DNA from: Anthropogastromicrobium chipingensis_A
GTDB taxonomy: Bacteria; Bacillota; Clostridia; Lachnospirales; Lachnospiraceae
DNA length: 17,714 nucleotides
Direction: 5' to 3'
Assembly: GCA_963605535.1 (NCBI GenBank)
Contig: CAVCXB010000060.1
Coordinates: 1-17,714, forward strand
Made by a program: the position numbers and the translations under genes. The notes beneath the pieces were generated by a model. The model searched no databases. It was not told the origin of the DNA and worked only from the letters and a program-made list of their open reading frames with translations. Each line of letters begins with the position of its first letter. Positions within the stretch are counted from its first letter, which is position 1. Below are positions 1 through 7,011 of this stretch, in pieces.

Positions 1-155
1 TCGATTCCGAGGTGATTTAACAGAATCGAAACATTGATTCCCTTTCCGCCCGGAAGCAGCTGTTCCGACTCGGTACGATTGGTCTTTCCAAGCGCAAAGC
101 CCGGTACAGAAACAATGTAATCCAGTGACGGATTGAATGTTACTGTGTAAATCAT
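1..155 (-). CDS. fruK: 1-phosphofructokinase (PfkB family), N-terminal part only
   Basis: The first 51 codons are visible; the rest lies beyond the left edge. The product begins MIYTVTFNPSLDYIV and has a GGKGINVS motif near residues 37-44. Both are hallmarks of the 1-phosphofructokinase/tagatose-6-phosphate kinase branch of the PfkB (ribokinase-like) family, where GGKGxN lies in the sugar-phosphate site. The enzyme phosphorylates fructose 1-phosphate to fructose 1,6-bisphosphate in the cytoplasm after PTS uptake of fructose. The ATG at 153-155 is preceded by GGAGG (163-167) at good spacing. The gene has its own promoter and candidate operators (352-442), which suits a sugar-inducible fru operon; a PTS transporter gene would be expected further left. 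A tagatose-6-phosphate kinase is the main alternative, since the N-terminus alone does not separate them. Confidence 0.85.
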   Translation of the reverse strand, partial: MIYTVTFNPSLDYIVSVPGFALGKTNRTESEQLLPGGKGINVSILLNHLGI

Positions 156-174
156 GACGTTTCCTCCAATCTTT

Positions 175-322
175 TTCTTGCTTTCTTTTCTTGCTTTCTT
201 TTCTTGCCTTTTGCCTTTCTTTTCCTGCCTTTTTTCTCTTTCTTTTGGTTCGGATTTTGTCGGGCTTTGTTGGGCTTTTATTTTGCTTTCATTCAGCTTT
301 TGTTTCGCTTTCATTCAGCTTT
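175..322. repeat. Degenerate tandem repeats in the fruK leader
   Basis: The fruK leader is strongly strand-biased: pyrimidine-rich on the plus strand, so purine-rich in the mRNA. At 177-189 and 190-202 the 13-base unit CTTGCTTTCTTTT occurs twice in tandem, with decayed copies continuing to about 245. A second pair, the exact 16-base repeat GCTTTCATTCAGCTTT, lies at 285-300 and 307-322 (period 22). No reading frame here looks like protein. With the promoter and terminator, this accounts for the gene-free stretch 156-605. The role is unknown; it could be an unstructured leader or replication slippage. Confidence 0.6.
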
Positions 323-351
323 GTTGTTACCTCTCTGTAACTTATGGCTTG

Positions 352-380
352 ATTATATAATCATTCTCAATCAAAATCAA
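352..380 (-). promoter_or_regulatory. Sigma-A promoter for fruK
   Basis: Read on the minus strand, a -35 box TTGATT (375-380) is separated by exactly 17 bases from a perfect -10 box TATAAT (352-357). Transcription would start near 345, giving a leader of about 190 bases before the fruK ATG. One copy of the candidate operator (366-377) sits between the two boxes, so a bound repressor would block polymerase. Confidence 0.7.
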
Positions 381-442
381 CCAATATTATGCACGAATTT
401 GATTGAGTTTTTTGGTGTATCCTGCACAAGTTTGATCGAGTT
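366..442. promoter_or_regulatory. Three-copy candidate operator of the fruK promoter
   Basis: Two 20-base direct repeats lie at 390-409 and 423-442. They match at 17 of 20 positions (TGCACRARTTTGATYGAGTT) and start 33 bases apart, about three helical turns. A third copy of the core in inverted orientation, CTCAATCAAAAT, lies at 366-377 inside the promoter. The TTTGATTGAG core on one DNA face suggests cooperative binding of a repressor. A DeoR-family FruR regulator is the natural guess for a fru operon, but the regulator gene is not in this window. Confidence 0.55.
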
Positions 443-499
443 GTGATTATTTAACTGTTTTTAATTGAATTTCGGTCATTGTTTTGCCCATAAAACAAA

Positions 500-550
500 A
501 AAACGATACTGCCGCAGTGAAGCATAGGTTCACTATATCAGTATCGTTTT
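500..550. terminator. Bidirectional Rho-independent terminator with nested inner stem
   Basis: AAAACGATACTG (500-511) pairs with CAGTATCGTTTT (539-550), a 12-bp perfect stem with T-rich tails on both strands. Inside it a second 6-bp stem pairs AGTGAA (516-521) with TTCACT (529-534). It lies just past the stop of the plsY-like pseudogene and upstream of the fru promoter, so it insulates fruK from the operon to the right. Confidence 0.85.
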
Positions 551-605
551 CTTTTCATTTTTTATTCTGGATTATTCTTTTTTCTGAACTATTCTTTTGT
601 CTGGA

Positions 606-940
606 TTATTCTTTTGTCTTTGGTTTAATTCTTGCAAGCTTCACTGTTATCGCCTCACGCTTTTCCAAGCTGTGGTGCATTCGGTAAAATACAGCAAACG
701 CAATCAAACAAAAACCAAGCGAAACTGGAGCATGTCCAGGCGGAAACCAAAAGATCATGCCAATCCATGCCGCTGCATAGGCGGCAAGTGTGCGATAAGC
801 ATGACCGACTACTGGTGCCGCTAACACAAATGCAAAGTGCCAGTCCTGCATCAGTTCATGCGCAGGCTGCAAAAATGGAAAACATATAGGACGCTCCCGG
901 AGAGGTAGCCCACTATCGTATATAAAATGAATCGATCCAT
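606..940 (-). pseudogene. Decayed PlsY-like glycerol-3-phosphate acyltransferase
   Basis: An ATG at 940 with an AGGAGA site upstream opens a 29-codon frame ending at 851. Its product MDRFILYTIVGYLSGSVLYV resembles the first membrane segment of PlsY-type acyltransferases (GYLxGSxxxxY). A different frame then continues to the stop at 606 with an APVVGHAY stretch, resembling the PLxGHxF region of that family, followed by a hydrophobic segment and a charged tail. The two parts are out of phase. The middle of the enzyme, including the usual GSGNxGxTN and FKGGKG signatures, is missing, and the total coding capacity of about 110 codons is half the normal 200 or so. I infer a frameshift plus internal deletion(s). 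It lies 70 bases after the DUF6320 gene and before a terminator, so it was probably the last gene of the lipid cassette. A small unrelated membrane protein starting at TTG 872 is the alternative. Confidence 0.5.
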
Positions 941-1010
941 TTGTACGTTCTCCTGTTTTTTCTAGTCTATTCTAGTCTACGTTACGCCTTCGTAACCTTC
1001 CGGATCACAC

Positions 1011-1775
1011 TCACACATGCAATCGCCGCGACAGCTCCGCCAAAAACGTCTTCCCCTGGAACACAACCTTTGCTAGTAACAGCAGCACTCCAATTCCAGT
1101 TGTGATCGTCACCAGAATCGTATTGTGCATAACACCTGTCCACGCAAGCACAATCACCAGAAGCGTTCCGAGAATCGTGATCAGAAAATAAATTCCATAA
1201 TCGGTCTGGTGCTTGCTGTCCGCAAAACCGAGCACAAAATACAGCAGATTCATTCCGGCAACCGTGAGCGGAAGCACTACCTGAACACTCCAGCCTCGCC
1301 AGCCAGTATACCAGTCATACGCCATACAAAGAAGCATTCCGATGATAACTTCATACATGACCATCTTACGAATGTTTCTCCACTTGCGCTGTCCAACGGC
1401 AAGAAGCGCATAGCCGCCTGCAACGCCGATTGCCACCAGAAGAAAGATTGGCTGCCAGGTTCGGTCGGAAAGCACCATCAACCGATCAACCATTCCTGCC
1501 ACAATAACGGCGGCAAGCGCGGCAAACGTCACGATTTTCATAAAGATCGAGTCACTATGCTTCATCTGCGTTACCGGAAAGACGTCAAATTCTTCCACCG
1601 TTTCTGCGTTTTTTTCATCCGCGATTCTCTTCTTACAAAGCGGACAATACACACGTTCTCCTGAAAAGGTGAGACCACATTTGGGACAGCGGATTGTTTT
1701 TCGATTGCTCGTGCCTTCATTTGCACTTGTGCTTTCATTCACACTTTTATTGGTTCTATCACTCGCTTCTTCCAT
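1011..1775 (-). CDS. DUF6320-type membrane protein with N-terminal zinc ribbon
   Basis: The 254-residue protein starts with a polar Ser/Thr/Asn-rich stretch. A zinc ribbon follows, with two CxxC knuckles (C30/C33 and C44/C47), then about six hydrophobic membrane segments near residues 79-95, 108-127, 139-153, 163-184, 194-212 and 219-239. This layout matches DUF6320 proteins of Clostridia, whose function is not known to me. The ATG at 1775 lies 2 bases after the acyltransferase stop, and its GGAGG is inside the last codons of that gene, so the two are almost certainly translated together. That linkage suggests a membrane partner or regulator of the acyltransferase/esterase pair. The biochemical role is unassigned. 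Confidence 0.8.
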   Translation of the reverse strand: MEEASDRTNKSVNESTSANEGTSNRKTIRCPKCGLTFSGERVYCPLCKKRIADEKNAETVEEFDVFPVTQMKHSDSIFMKIVTFAALAAVIVAGMVDRLMVLSDRTWQPIFLLVAIGVAGGYALLAVGQRKWRNIRKMVMYEVIIGMLLCMAYDWYTGWRGWSVQVVLPLTVAGMNLLYFVLGFADSKHQTDYGIYFLITILGTLLVIVLAWTGVMHNTILVTITTGIGVLLLLAKVVFQGKTFLAELSRRLHV

Positions 1776-1777
1776 CG

Positions 1778-3064
1778 TCAGCCCTCCTTTCCTGAGTAAT
1801 TTGTATTGATAATCATCTCTGGATCAAATTCTGACAGACGACGGAAAAATGCACGCTCAGTGTCCTTCGGGCTGGAGCTTCCTGCGCAAGTTATCATCAT
1901 GCGATCTTCATAGGAACACATGCAAATCTGTCTTCCGGCGCAGCCGATGAAAAAGTCAAACTGACAGACATACGGAGCTAGTGCCTTTGGCATTGTGATT
2001 CGTCCGATATTGGAAAAATACATCGTCTGACGTGCCCCTGCGACAAGGCCGGACACTTCCATTCCCAGATCCTTAAAAATCAATGGAATTGCTCTTGCTG
2101 CCATGTGTTTTTCCAAACTGACCTGCCCGGCAATCATCTTTTCAAGCTTTTCTTTTGTCAGCTCTCTTCTGAAATTTTCTGCCACCGCTGCAATCACATC
2201 ATCAAGTGTCTCTCCCTGCTTTTTGCGATCATACGTGACCGCAATCAGACCAAAGAAGTTACGGACTGTCGCGGACGGAAAATAACTGCGCAGATTAACT
2301 GGAACCATGATGCGCACCGCTTTTTTGCGATCTCGAGGCTCCATCGCATCGTAGATGGACAAAATCAAGAGTGACACTAAAAATACGGTCACAGTCGTGT
2401 GATAGCTCTTTGCCGCCGCAATGATTTGTTTTGTGGAAACCTCTGCCTCTGTGACCTGTTGGGAAAAATCAGGTGTGGACGGCTCACGAAAATGAAAAAT
2501 TGGAACGGTCTTTTCACCTAGGAAGGACATGTTGGAATTTTTCTCTTCCTTATTGTAATACTGGCTGAAGCTGTCGGAATCCTTCTCACGAAAGGTACTA
2601 TCTATTCCAAGCGAAAGATTTTCTTTTGAAAGCGCTGGATGGCAGACTTTTAAATAATTGACCACCAGCGTCTTCAAAAACATCAGCGCACCTGTCGCAT
2701 CCGCCATCGCATGAAACACTTCAAAATTGATTCTGCATTTATAATACGAAATATCAATCAGAAGATGATGCTCATTTTTATCATACAGGCGACTGCACAC
2801 GTTCTGATCTTCCTCATGTACAACGGGCATATCCCCCGATTCCTCCAAATAATACCAGAACATGCCATGTCGGATAATATTTGTAAAAATAGGAAACTCC
2901 TCCAAAGCCTGCTCCGCTGCCTGCTGCAGCGCTTCTTTTTGAACTGGCTCTGTCAGCTGACAGGCGAAACGAAATACACGGCTGTCTTTTTTATTTGCTA
3001 GTGCTGGAAATACCTTTGCCGCATTGTCCAGCCTGCTCCACCCCGGCCGTTTTGTGTTCTTCAC
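1778..3064 (-). CDS. Condensation-domain-like CoA-dependent acyltransferase
   Basis: This 428-residue protein looks like the alcohol-acetyltransferase/PapA/condensation-like superfamily, which moves acyl groups from CoA or carrier proteins to alcohols or amines. The catalytic motif appears as HAMADATG at residues 118-125 (H118, D122, G125), a variant of HHxxxDG in which the first His is Phe. A second family signature, MVPVNLR followed by RNFFG, lies at 253-272, near the substrate tunnel in known structures. The start is a GTG at 3064 preceded by a GAGG-rich site. It is placed here because the family-like N-terminal stretch (W9 to P20, RLDNAAKVFP) begins just after it. The first 74 bases overlap the 3' end of the esterase gene in another frame, and the stop is 2 bases before DUF6320. 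The acyl donor and acceptor cannot be read from sequence; a glycolipid or wax-ester-like product is only a guess. Confidence 0.75.
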   Translation of the reverse strand: MKNTKRPGWSRLDNAAKVFPALANKKDSRVFRFACQLTEPVQKEALQQAAEQALEEFPIFTNIIRHGMFWYYLEESGDMPVVHEEDQNVCSRLYDKNEHHLLIDISYYKCRINFEVFHAMADATGALMFLKTLVVNYLKVCHPALSKENLSLGIDSTFREKDSDSFSQYYNKEEKNSNMSFLGEKTVPIFHFREPSTPDFSQQVTEAEVSTKQIIAAAKSYHTTVTVFLVSLLILSIYDAMEPRDRKKAVRIMVPVNLRSYFPSATVRNFFGLIAVTYDRKKQGETLDDVIAAVAENFRRELTKEKLEKMIAGQVSLEKHMAARAIPLIFKDLGMEVSGLVAGARQTMYFSNIGRITMPKALAPYVCQFDFFIGCAGRQICMCSYEDRMMITCAGSSSPKDTERAFFRRLSEFDPEMIINTNYSGKEG

Positions 3065-4007
3065 TTACCCTCGCCTCACTTTCTGCTGTAAGATCGCGTC
3101 TTCCAATGAAATCCTCAATTGCCTCATAGATTTCCTTTGCCCCGGAAAAAATCGGTGGAAGAAGCACCATACCGTGAATGCCGTCCGGCACACGGACACT
3201 CTTCACATTGCCGCCAGCCTCTCGCATTTTCTCACCGAGCGCCTCACCCTCATCGCGAAGCGGATCATACTCCATTGTGATCAAAAGTGTGTCTGGCAGA
3301 TTGGAAAAATCATGGTGCTGAAGCGGCGCAAAATACGGATTTTTTGCATCCTCATCGCAGCTGCGATACAGCTCCATATACTCGCACATGAGCGCGCGCG
3401 TCAAAATATAGTCGTATCCATTTTCCTCAACGGACGGATATGGATTGTCATCGCCGTAAGAACCATACGCCACCGGATAGATGAGTACCTGGCGCTTTGG
3501 CTGCAAGCCACCACGGTCTCTTGCCATCATGCCAAGCTCCGCACAGATCTCGCCGCCTGCGCTGTCACCCATGATAACAACCTCCTCCGGTTTTGCCTGA
3601 TACCAGTCTTCACAGTGCGCAAGCACAGCCTGCATCGCCTCATAGCAATCTTCAAGTCCCTGCGGGAAACGATGCTCTGGTGCCAAACGATAATTGACCG
3701 AAACAACCTTATAGCCCGTGCGCTCAGACAAATTTGCGCAGACATTTCCGTAGCTTTCAAAATCACCCGTTACAAAGCCGCCGCCATGGAAAAACAAGAT
3801 AAGCGGTGCGATTTTGCCATCGTAGCTGTAGGTGCGAAGCAGGATATCACGTCCCTCAAGATGAAGAATGCGATCCATTGTATTGCAGCTTCTTCCCTTG
3901 TAGTACGGGTACATTTTTTCTTTTTTACGGCTCTTTTCATAGTCTTTCGTCATATCGCCCTGATGACGTGACATCGTGCGAATTGCGGCTTTTAAAACTT
4001 TATTCAT
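2991..4007 (-). CDS. Alpha/beta hydrolase, hormone-sensitive-lipase (HSL) type esterase
   Basis: The product has 338 residues. The oxyanion-hole motif HGGG is at 74-77, the nucleophile elbow GDSAGG at 147-152 (S149), and the triad is completed by D248 (EYDPLRDEG) and H278 (GIHGM). All are standard for the HSL/acetyl-esterase family, which hydrolyses short- to medium-chain esters. No signal peptide is seen, so it is probably cytoplasmic. The conserved fold ends near residue 308. The last 30 or so residues are a polar tail, mostly encoded where the gene overlaps the acyltransferase start. The ATG at 4007 has AAAGGA some 12 bases upstream, a rather long spacing. It is the first gene of the esterase/acyltransferase/DUF6320 cassette, so it may remodel or deacylate the acyltransferase product. 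Confidence 0.85.
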   Translation of the reverse strand: MNKVLKAAIRTMSRHQGDMTKDYEKSRKKEKMYPYYKGRSCNTMDRILHLEGRDILLRTYSYDGKIAPLILFFHGGGFVTGDFESYGNVCANLSERTGYKVVSVNYRLAPEHRFPQGLEDCYEAMQAVLAHCEDWYQAKPEEVVIMGDSAGGEICAELGMMARDRGGLQPKRQVLIYPVAYGSYGDDNPYPSVEENGYDYILTRALMCEYMELYRSCDEDAKNPYFAPLQHHDFSNLPDTLLITMEYDPLRDEGEALGEKMREAGGNVKSVRVPDGIHGMVLLPPIFSGAKEIYEAIEDFIGRRDLTAESEARVSEEHKTAGVEQAGQCGKGISSTSK

Positions 4008-4065
4008 AAATGGCTGTATTCCTTTCTATGGTATGCAGTCACAAGAATCCTTTTCGTCTGCGCTG

Positions 4066-4135
4066 CTGTTGCGTTTTGTGTTGTTGTTTTTTGTGTTATT
4101 GCATTTTACGTTGTTGCATTTTGTGCTGTTTCTTT
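4066..4135. repeat. A-rich degenerate repeat leader before the esterase gene
   Basis: In the 145-base gap between the phosphoesterase and esterase genes, the minus-strand (mRNA) sequence is rich in A and CAA. It contains near-repeats such as AAAATGCAACAACGT and AAAATGCAATAACAC in tandem. It lacks hairpins and coding potential. I found no convincing promoter here. It may be an unstructured leader that keeps the following gene translatable, or slippage-prone DNA. Confidence 0.45.
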
Positions 4136-4152
4136 TGGGACTCGTTTGTTTC

Positions 4153-4638
4153 TTACAGCTTGCACAATGTAAAGTGTGCCTCGCCCTCGCGGTCAATCTC
4201 CATCAGCATATAGGTGTGGAAAAAGCCGTCCTGACGCGGCAAGGTTAAGCTGCCCGGATTTAAGATGGTGACATCCTTGCCCTGATTGATCATCGGCACA
4301 TGCGTGTGACCATACATTGCAATATCCGCCCCGCGAAGACGAGCCGCCTCCTCAAGCGTCTGCAAACCAAAATTAACCTGATAACGGTGTCCATGCGTCA
4401 AAAAGACGCGGTACTTTCCGATATCAATTAGCTTGTCCTGCGGAATATCCGATGCATAGTCGCAATTTCCACGCACGATATCCACTGGACAGCCTGCTAA
4501 TCGTGCAATTTCATCCTGCTGGCCTTCAGAATCGCCAAGATGAATCAAACGATCAGGCTTTCCAATGCGCTCTAACATTTCCTTAAAATAGCGCAGCTTT
4601 CCATGGGTATCACTGACAATCAGAATGCGTTCACTCAT
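4153..4638 (-). CDS. YfcE/MJ0936-type metallophosphoesterase
   Basis: This 161-residue calcineurin-like phosphoesterase carries the full metal-binding set: DTH (D10, H12), GDSE (D36), GNCD (N58), THGH (H82) and GHTH (H111, H113). The family hydrolyses phosphodiesters with Mn2+ or similar metals in the cytoplasm; the natural substrate is usually unknown. I chose the ATG at 4638 because it gives the family start MSERILIVSDTHG, has GAGGAT upstream, and overlaps the rdgB stop by 8 bases, a typical translational coupling. A longer frame runs upstream but lies inside rdgB and adds nothing conserved. Pairing with rdgB recurs in Firmicutes and hints at a shared nucleotide-housekeeping role. Confidence 0.9.
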   Translation of the reverse strand: MSERILIVSDTHGKLRYFKEMLERIGKPDRLIHLGDSEGQQDEIARLAGCPVDIVRGNCDYASDIPQDKLIDIGKYRVFLTHGHRYQVNFGLQTLEEAARLRGADIAMYGHTHVPMINQGKDVTILNPGSLTLPRQDGFFHTYMLMEIDREGEAHFTLCKL

Positions 4639-5236
4639 TGCTGCTATCCTCTTTTTCAAGAATTTCTCGCATCGCACGCAGAGCTTTTCCTCTGTGGCTG
4701 ATTTGATTCTTTTCCTCTGCGGAAATCTCAGCTGTTGTCTTGCCAAGCTCTGGTACATACACAATCGGATCATAGCCAAATCCGCCGCAGCCTGCCGGCT
4801 TCTTTGCAATCACACCCTCAATGGTTCCATGTGTGACAGCGGTATGACCATCCGGAAAGCTTGCTGCAATCACGCACACAAAACGTGCACTGCGATCACT
4901 GCCTTCTACGCCATCAAGACGATCGATGATGGACTGATTTTTGATATTATAGGACGTGTCCTCACCCATATATCTCGCCGAATGAACCCCTGGCTCCTTA
5001 TTCAGATAGTCGACCTCCAGTCCAGAATCATCTGCAAGGATAATACCATCGGTGTACGGGCGAAGTGCCTTTGCCTTAATCAATGCATTCTCCTCAAAAG
5101 TGCTGCCATTCTCGTCGATGTCAACTTTGATACCTGCGTCTCTCAGTGACTGGATCTCATAGCCGCTGCCTTCCATGATCATGCGAACTTCACGCATCTT
5201 TCCCTCATTTGTGGTTGCAAATAATATTTTTTTCAT
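4631..5236 (-). CDS. rdgB: XTP/dITP diphosphatase (non-canonical purine NTP pyrophosphatase)
   Basis: The 201-residue product has the normal family length and all its signatures: ATTNEGK at 7-13, FEENA at 47-51, ADDSG at 68-72 (D69/D70, general base and metal site), GFGYDP at 152-157, and SHRGKAL at 180-186. The enzyme hydrolyses ITP, dITP and XTP to the monophosphate plus pyrophosphate, keeping deaminated purines out of DNA and RNA; it is a cytoplasmic homodimer. The ATG at 5236 gives the standard MKKILFATTN start with a GAGGAA site upstream. It lies 71 bases after the peptidase gene and overlaps the phosphoesterase start by 8 bases. Confidence 0.96.
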   Translation of the reverse strand: MKKILFATTNEGKMREVRMIMEGSGYEIQSLRDAGIKVDIDENGSTFEENALIKAKALRPYTDGIILADDSGLEVDYLNKEPGVHSARYMGEDTSYNIKNQSIIDRLDGVEGSDRSARFVCVIAASFPDGHTAVTHGTIEGVIAKKPAGCGGFGYDPIVYVPELGKTTAEISAEEKNQISHRGKALRAMREILEKEDSSNE

Positions 5237-5307
5237 GGTGTTTTCAATTCCTCAAATTTTTCATTTTGTTTGCTATCGTTTGCTATTGTTTCTTATTGCT
5301 ACCGCGT

Positions 5308-7011
5308 TTACTGCTCTTTTGTGTATGCCTTTAAGCATATATTGCATTTATATTTGTCCTGTGCAGACTGCCAGCTCGTTCCCTTCATGCTGATGTAGCC
5401 CTCATTTCCAGTTAGATCGGCAATGACAGCGCCATTCTTGCTGGTGTATTCGACCGCCACCGGACGCTCGCTGCCCGGTGTTCGCACATAGACAATCACC
5501 GCATAGCGATCCCCATCGGATAACAGCACAGGCTTGTCCAGCTTTACGGTGTAGTAGCCTGCATTGGAAAAGCTGCCGGATGCTGCCTTTTTCTGGAACG
5601 TCAGATCGGCCTCTCCTGTCACCTTATTTACCACATAAACCTCGTAGCTGGTGTCCGGTGCAGTTGCATAAAATCCGACGGCCTCTAACACTTCGTCACT
5701 CTTTGCGGTATAAAGGTTGGCAAAATATGCCTCCTCATTGCCGTAGCCAAGCTGTCCAACCCAGCCGCATTTATCGGACTGGTAGATTCGATCATAATTG
5801 TCTGTATTTTCAATCTTTGTGTACGCTGCGTTGTAGATGCCGACATTGGAATCGTAGTAGGACACCCAGAAATAACCGCCATCGCCGAAATCTTCTCCCC
5901 AGCTGTTCATGCACAGCCAAGCTCCGTTTCCTTCGGGCTGCGTACGAAAATTCGATGCCGCATAGCCATCGTCCCAGCCGACAATCAGCGTATCGTGATT
6001 GATTTTATTGGTTCCGATATAACAGTATGCATTTTGCGCCGTGTTGTAATACGCAGAATCACTGTTCTCGCCACTTACTTCGCAATAAATTGAGGTTTGC
6101 ACGCTGCCATAAAGATAGACAGCGCGCTTGATCGCTGACTGATCTTTTGACGGGATAATTTGAATCTCCTGCACATGCTTGACTGCCTCTAATGAGGTGT
6201 CGGTCTTTCCGTCTCCGTATGGATCATCTTCCTCGCGCACTGGTCCCTTCCACGACAGCAGATACGCCATCGCCATCGTGTACTCGCCGCCGGTATCCTG
6301 CCCCCATGTGCAGCCATTGTTCAGGCTCATATGATCGACTGAAAAATGCCAATTTTCTTCTGGCAGCAGCGCCGCCTCAAGTGCACCGACCGAAGCAAAC
6401 GCCCAGCAGGTACCAAGCTTTCCCTGATTCATGACAGGCGCATCGAGTCCATATAGTCTCGGATCAAATGCTGCCGGAAGCTTGGACGCATCAGGGCGGC
6501 TATCGGTAAAGCGAAGGGTGTTTGCAGATGCATCCCATTTCACCTCGTAGTCAAGTCCTGCCGCCACGGCATCCGCACTTAAATAGTACGAACCGCCCTG
6601 ATAGACAAGCGCATTCGGAAAGCTTTGCTTTTCGCCGTTGATTAAAATCGTCTCGGTGTTTTCCTCTGCCTCGATGCTTCGGTCGTTGCGGTATGCCTTA
6701 AGTGTTTTATGATCGTAGATTCCGACATTGCAAAGAAATACGTCGCGAAGCGCATCCACCGGAATCATCAGCTGCCTGTCGTCTGCCATATACGGCTGCA
6801 CAGCCATCTTTGCTGCACGTTTTCCATCTACGCTCAGACTGATCTCCTTTTGATTTGTCTTTGCTGCGATCAGTTCATTCCACTCTTCACAGACGCCCGC
6901 CTGTGTATAGCCATTTCGGACGCTTCCGGTCGTCTGCCTCTGATACAGGCAGACAACAGCTAACACAAGAAGCGCGAGCGCTGCGGCAATATACCACTGT
7001 TTAACCTTCAC
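5308..7011 (-). CDS. Secreted/anchored papain-like (C1) cysteine peptidase with lectin-like tail
   Basis: The 567-residue protein opens with a basic end and one hydrophobic segment (about 7-23), an uncleaved anchor or signal peptide. Residues about 55-170 resemble the copper-amine-oxidase N-terminal stalk domain common in Clostridial surface proteins. A C1 peptidase domain follows with oxyanion Q196, nucleophile C202 (NQGKLGTCWAF), H339 (NHDTLIVGW) and N369 (MNSWGEDFGDGGYF), so all catalytic residues are intact. Residues about 410-560 resemble the lectin-like domain often fused to these peptidases. It should act outside the membrane on wall, host or dietary proteins. The start is GTG at 7011, overlapping the methyltransferase end by 11 bases. 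Its place between a methyltransferase and rdgB is an operonic arrangement with no obvious functional link. Confidence 0.88.
   Translation of the reverse strand: MKVKQWYIAAALALLVLAVVCLYQRQTTGSVRNGYTQAGVCEEWNELIAAKTNQKEISLSVDGKRAAKMAVQPYMADDRQLMIPVDALRDVFLCNVGIYDHKTLKAYRNDRSIEAEENTETILINGEKQSFPNALVYQGGSYYLSADAVAAGLDYEVKWDASANTLRFTDSRPDASKLPAAFDPRLYGLDAPVMNQGKLGTCWAFASVGALEAALLPEENWHFSVDHMSLNNGCTWGQDTGGEYTMAMAYLLSWKGPVREEDDPYGDGKTDTSLEAVKHVQEIQIIPSKDQSAIKRAVYLYGSVQTSIYCEVSGENSDSAYYNTAQNAYCYIGTNKINHDTLIVGWDDGYAASNFRTQPEGNGAWLCMNSWGEDFGDGGYFWVSYYDSNVGIYNAAYTKIENTDNYDRIYQSDKCGWVGQLGYGNEEAYFANLYTAKSDEVLEAVGFYATAPDTSYEVYVVNKVTGEADLTFQKKAASGSFSNAGYYTVKLDKPVLLSDGDRYAVIVYVRTPGSERPVAVEYTSKNGAVIADLTGNEGYISMKGTSWQSAQDKYKCNICLKAYTKEQ

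Noticed and set aside
484..889. Several short plus-strand frames in the left intergenic region
   Set aside because: They run through the terminator and across the plsY-like relic, have low-complexity products and no ribosome binding site.
1125..1664. A 179-codon plus-strand frame opposite the DUF6320 gene
   Set aside because: His/Lys/Asn-rich product with no motif, lying wholly over a gene with a zinc ribbon and six membrane segments on the other strand.
3024..3971. A 315-codon open frame on the plus strand opposite the esterase gene
   Set aside because: The minus-strand esterase has all catalytic motifs; the plus frame has no family features and no ribosome site, so it is a codon-bias shadow.
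4639..4809. Upstream extension of the metallophosphoesterase frame
   Set aside because: It lies inside rdgB in another frame, adds non-conserved residues, and the ATG at 4638 gives the exact family start with a ribosome site.
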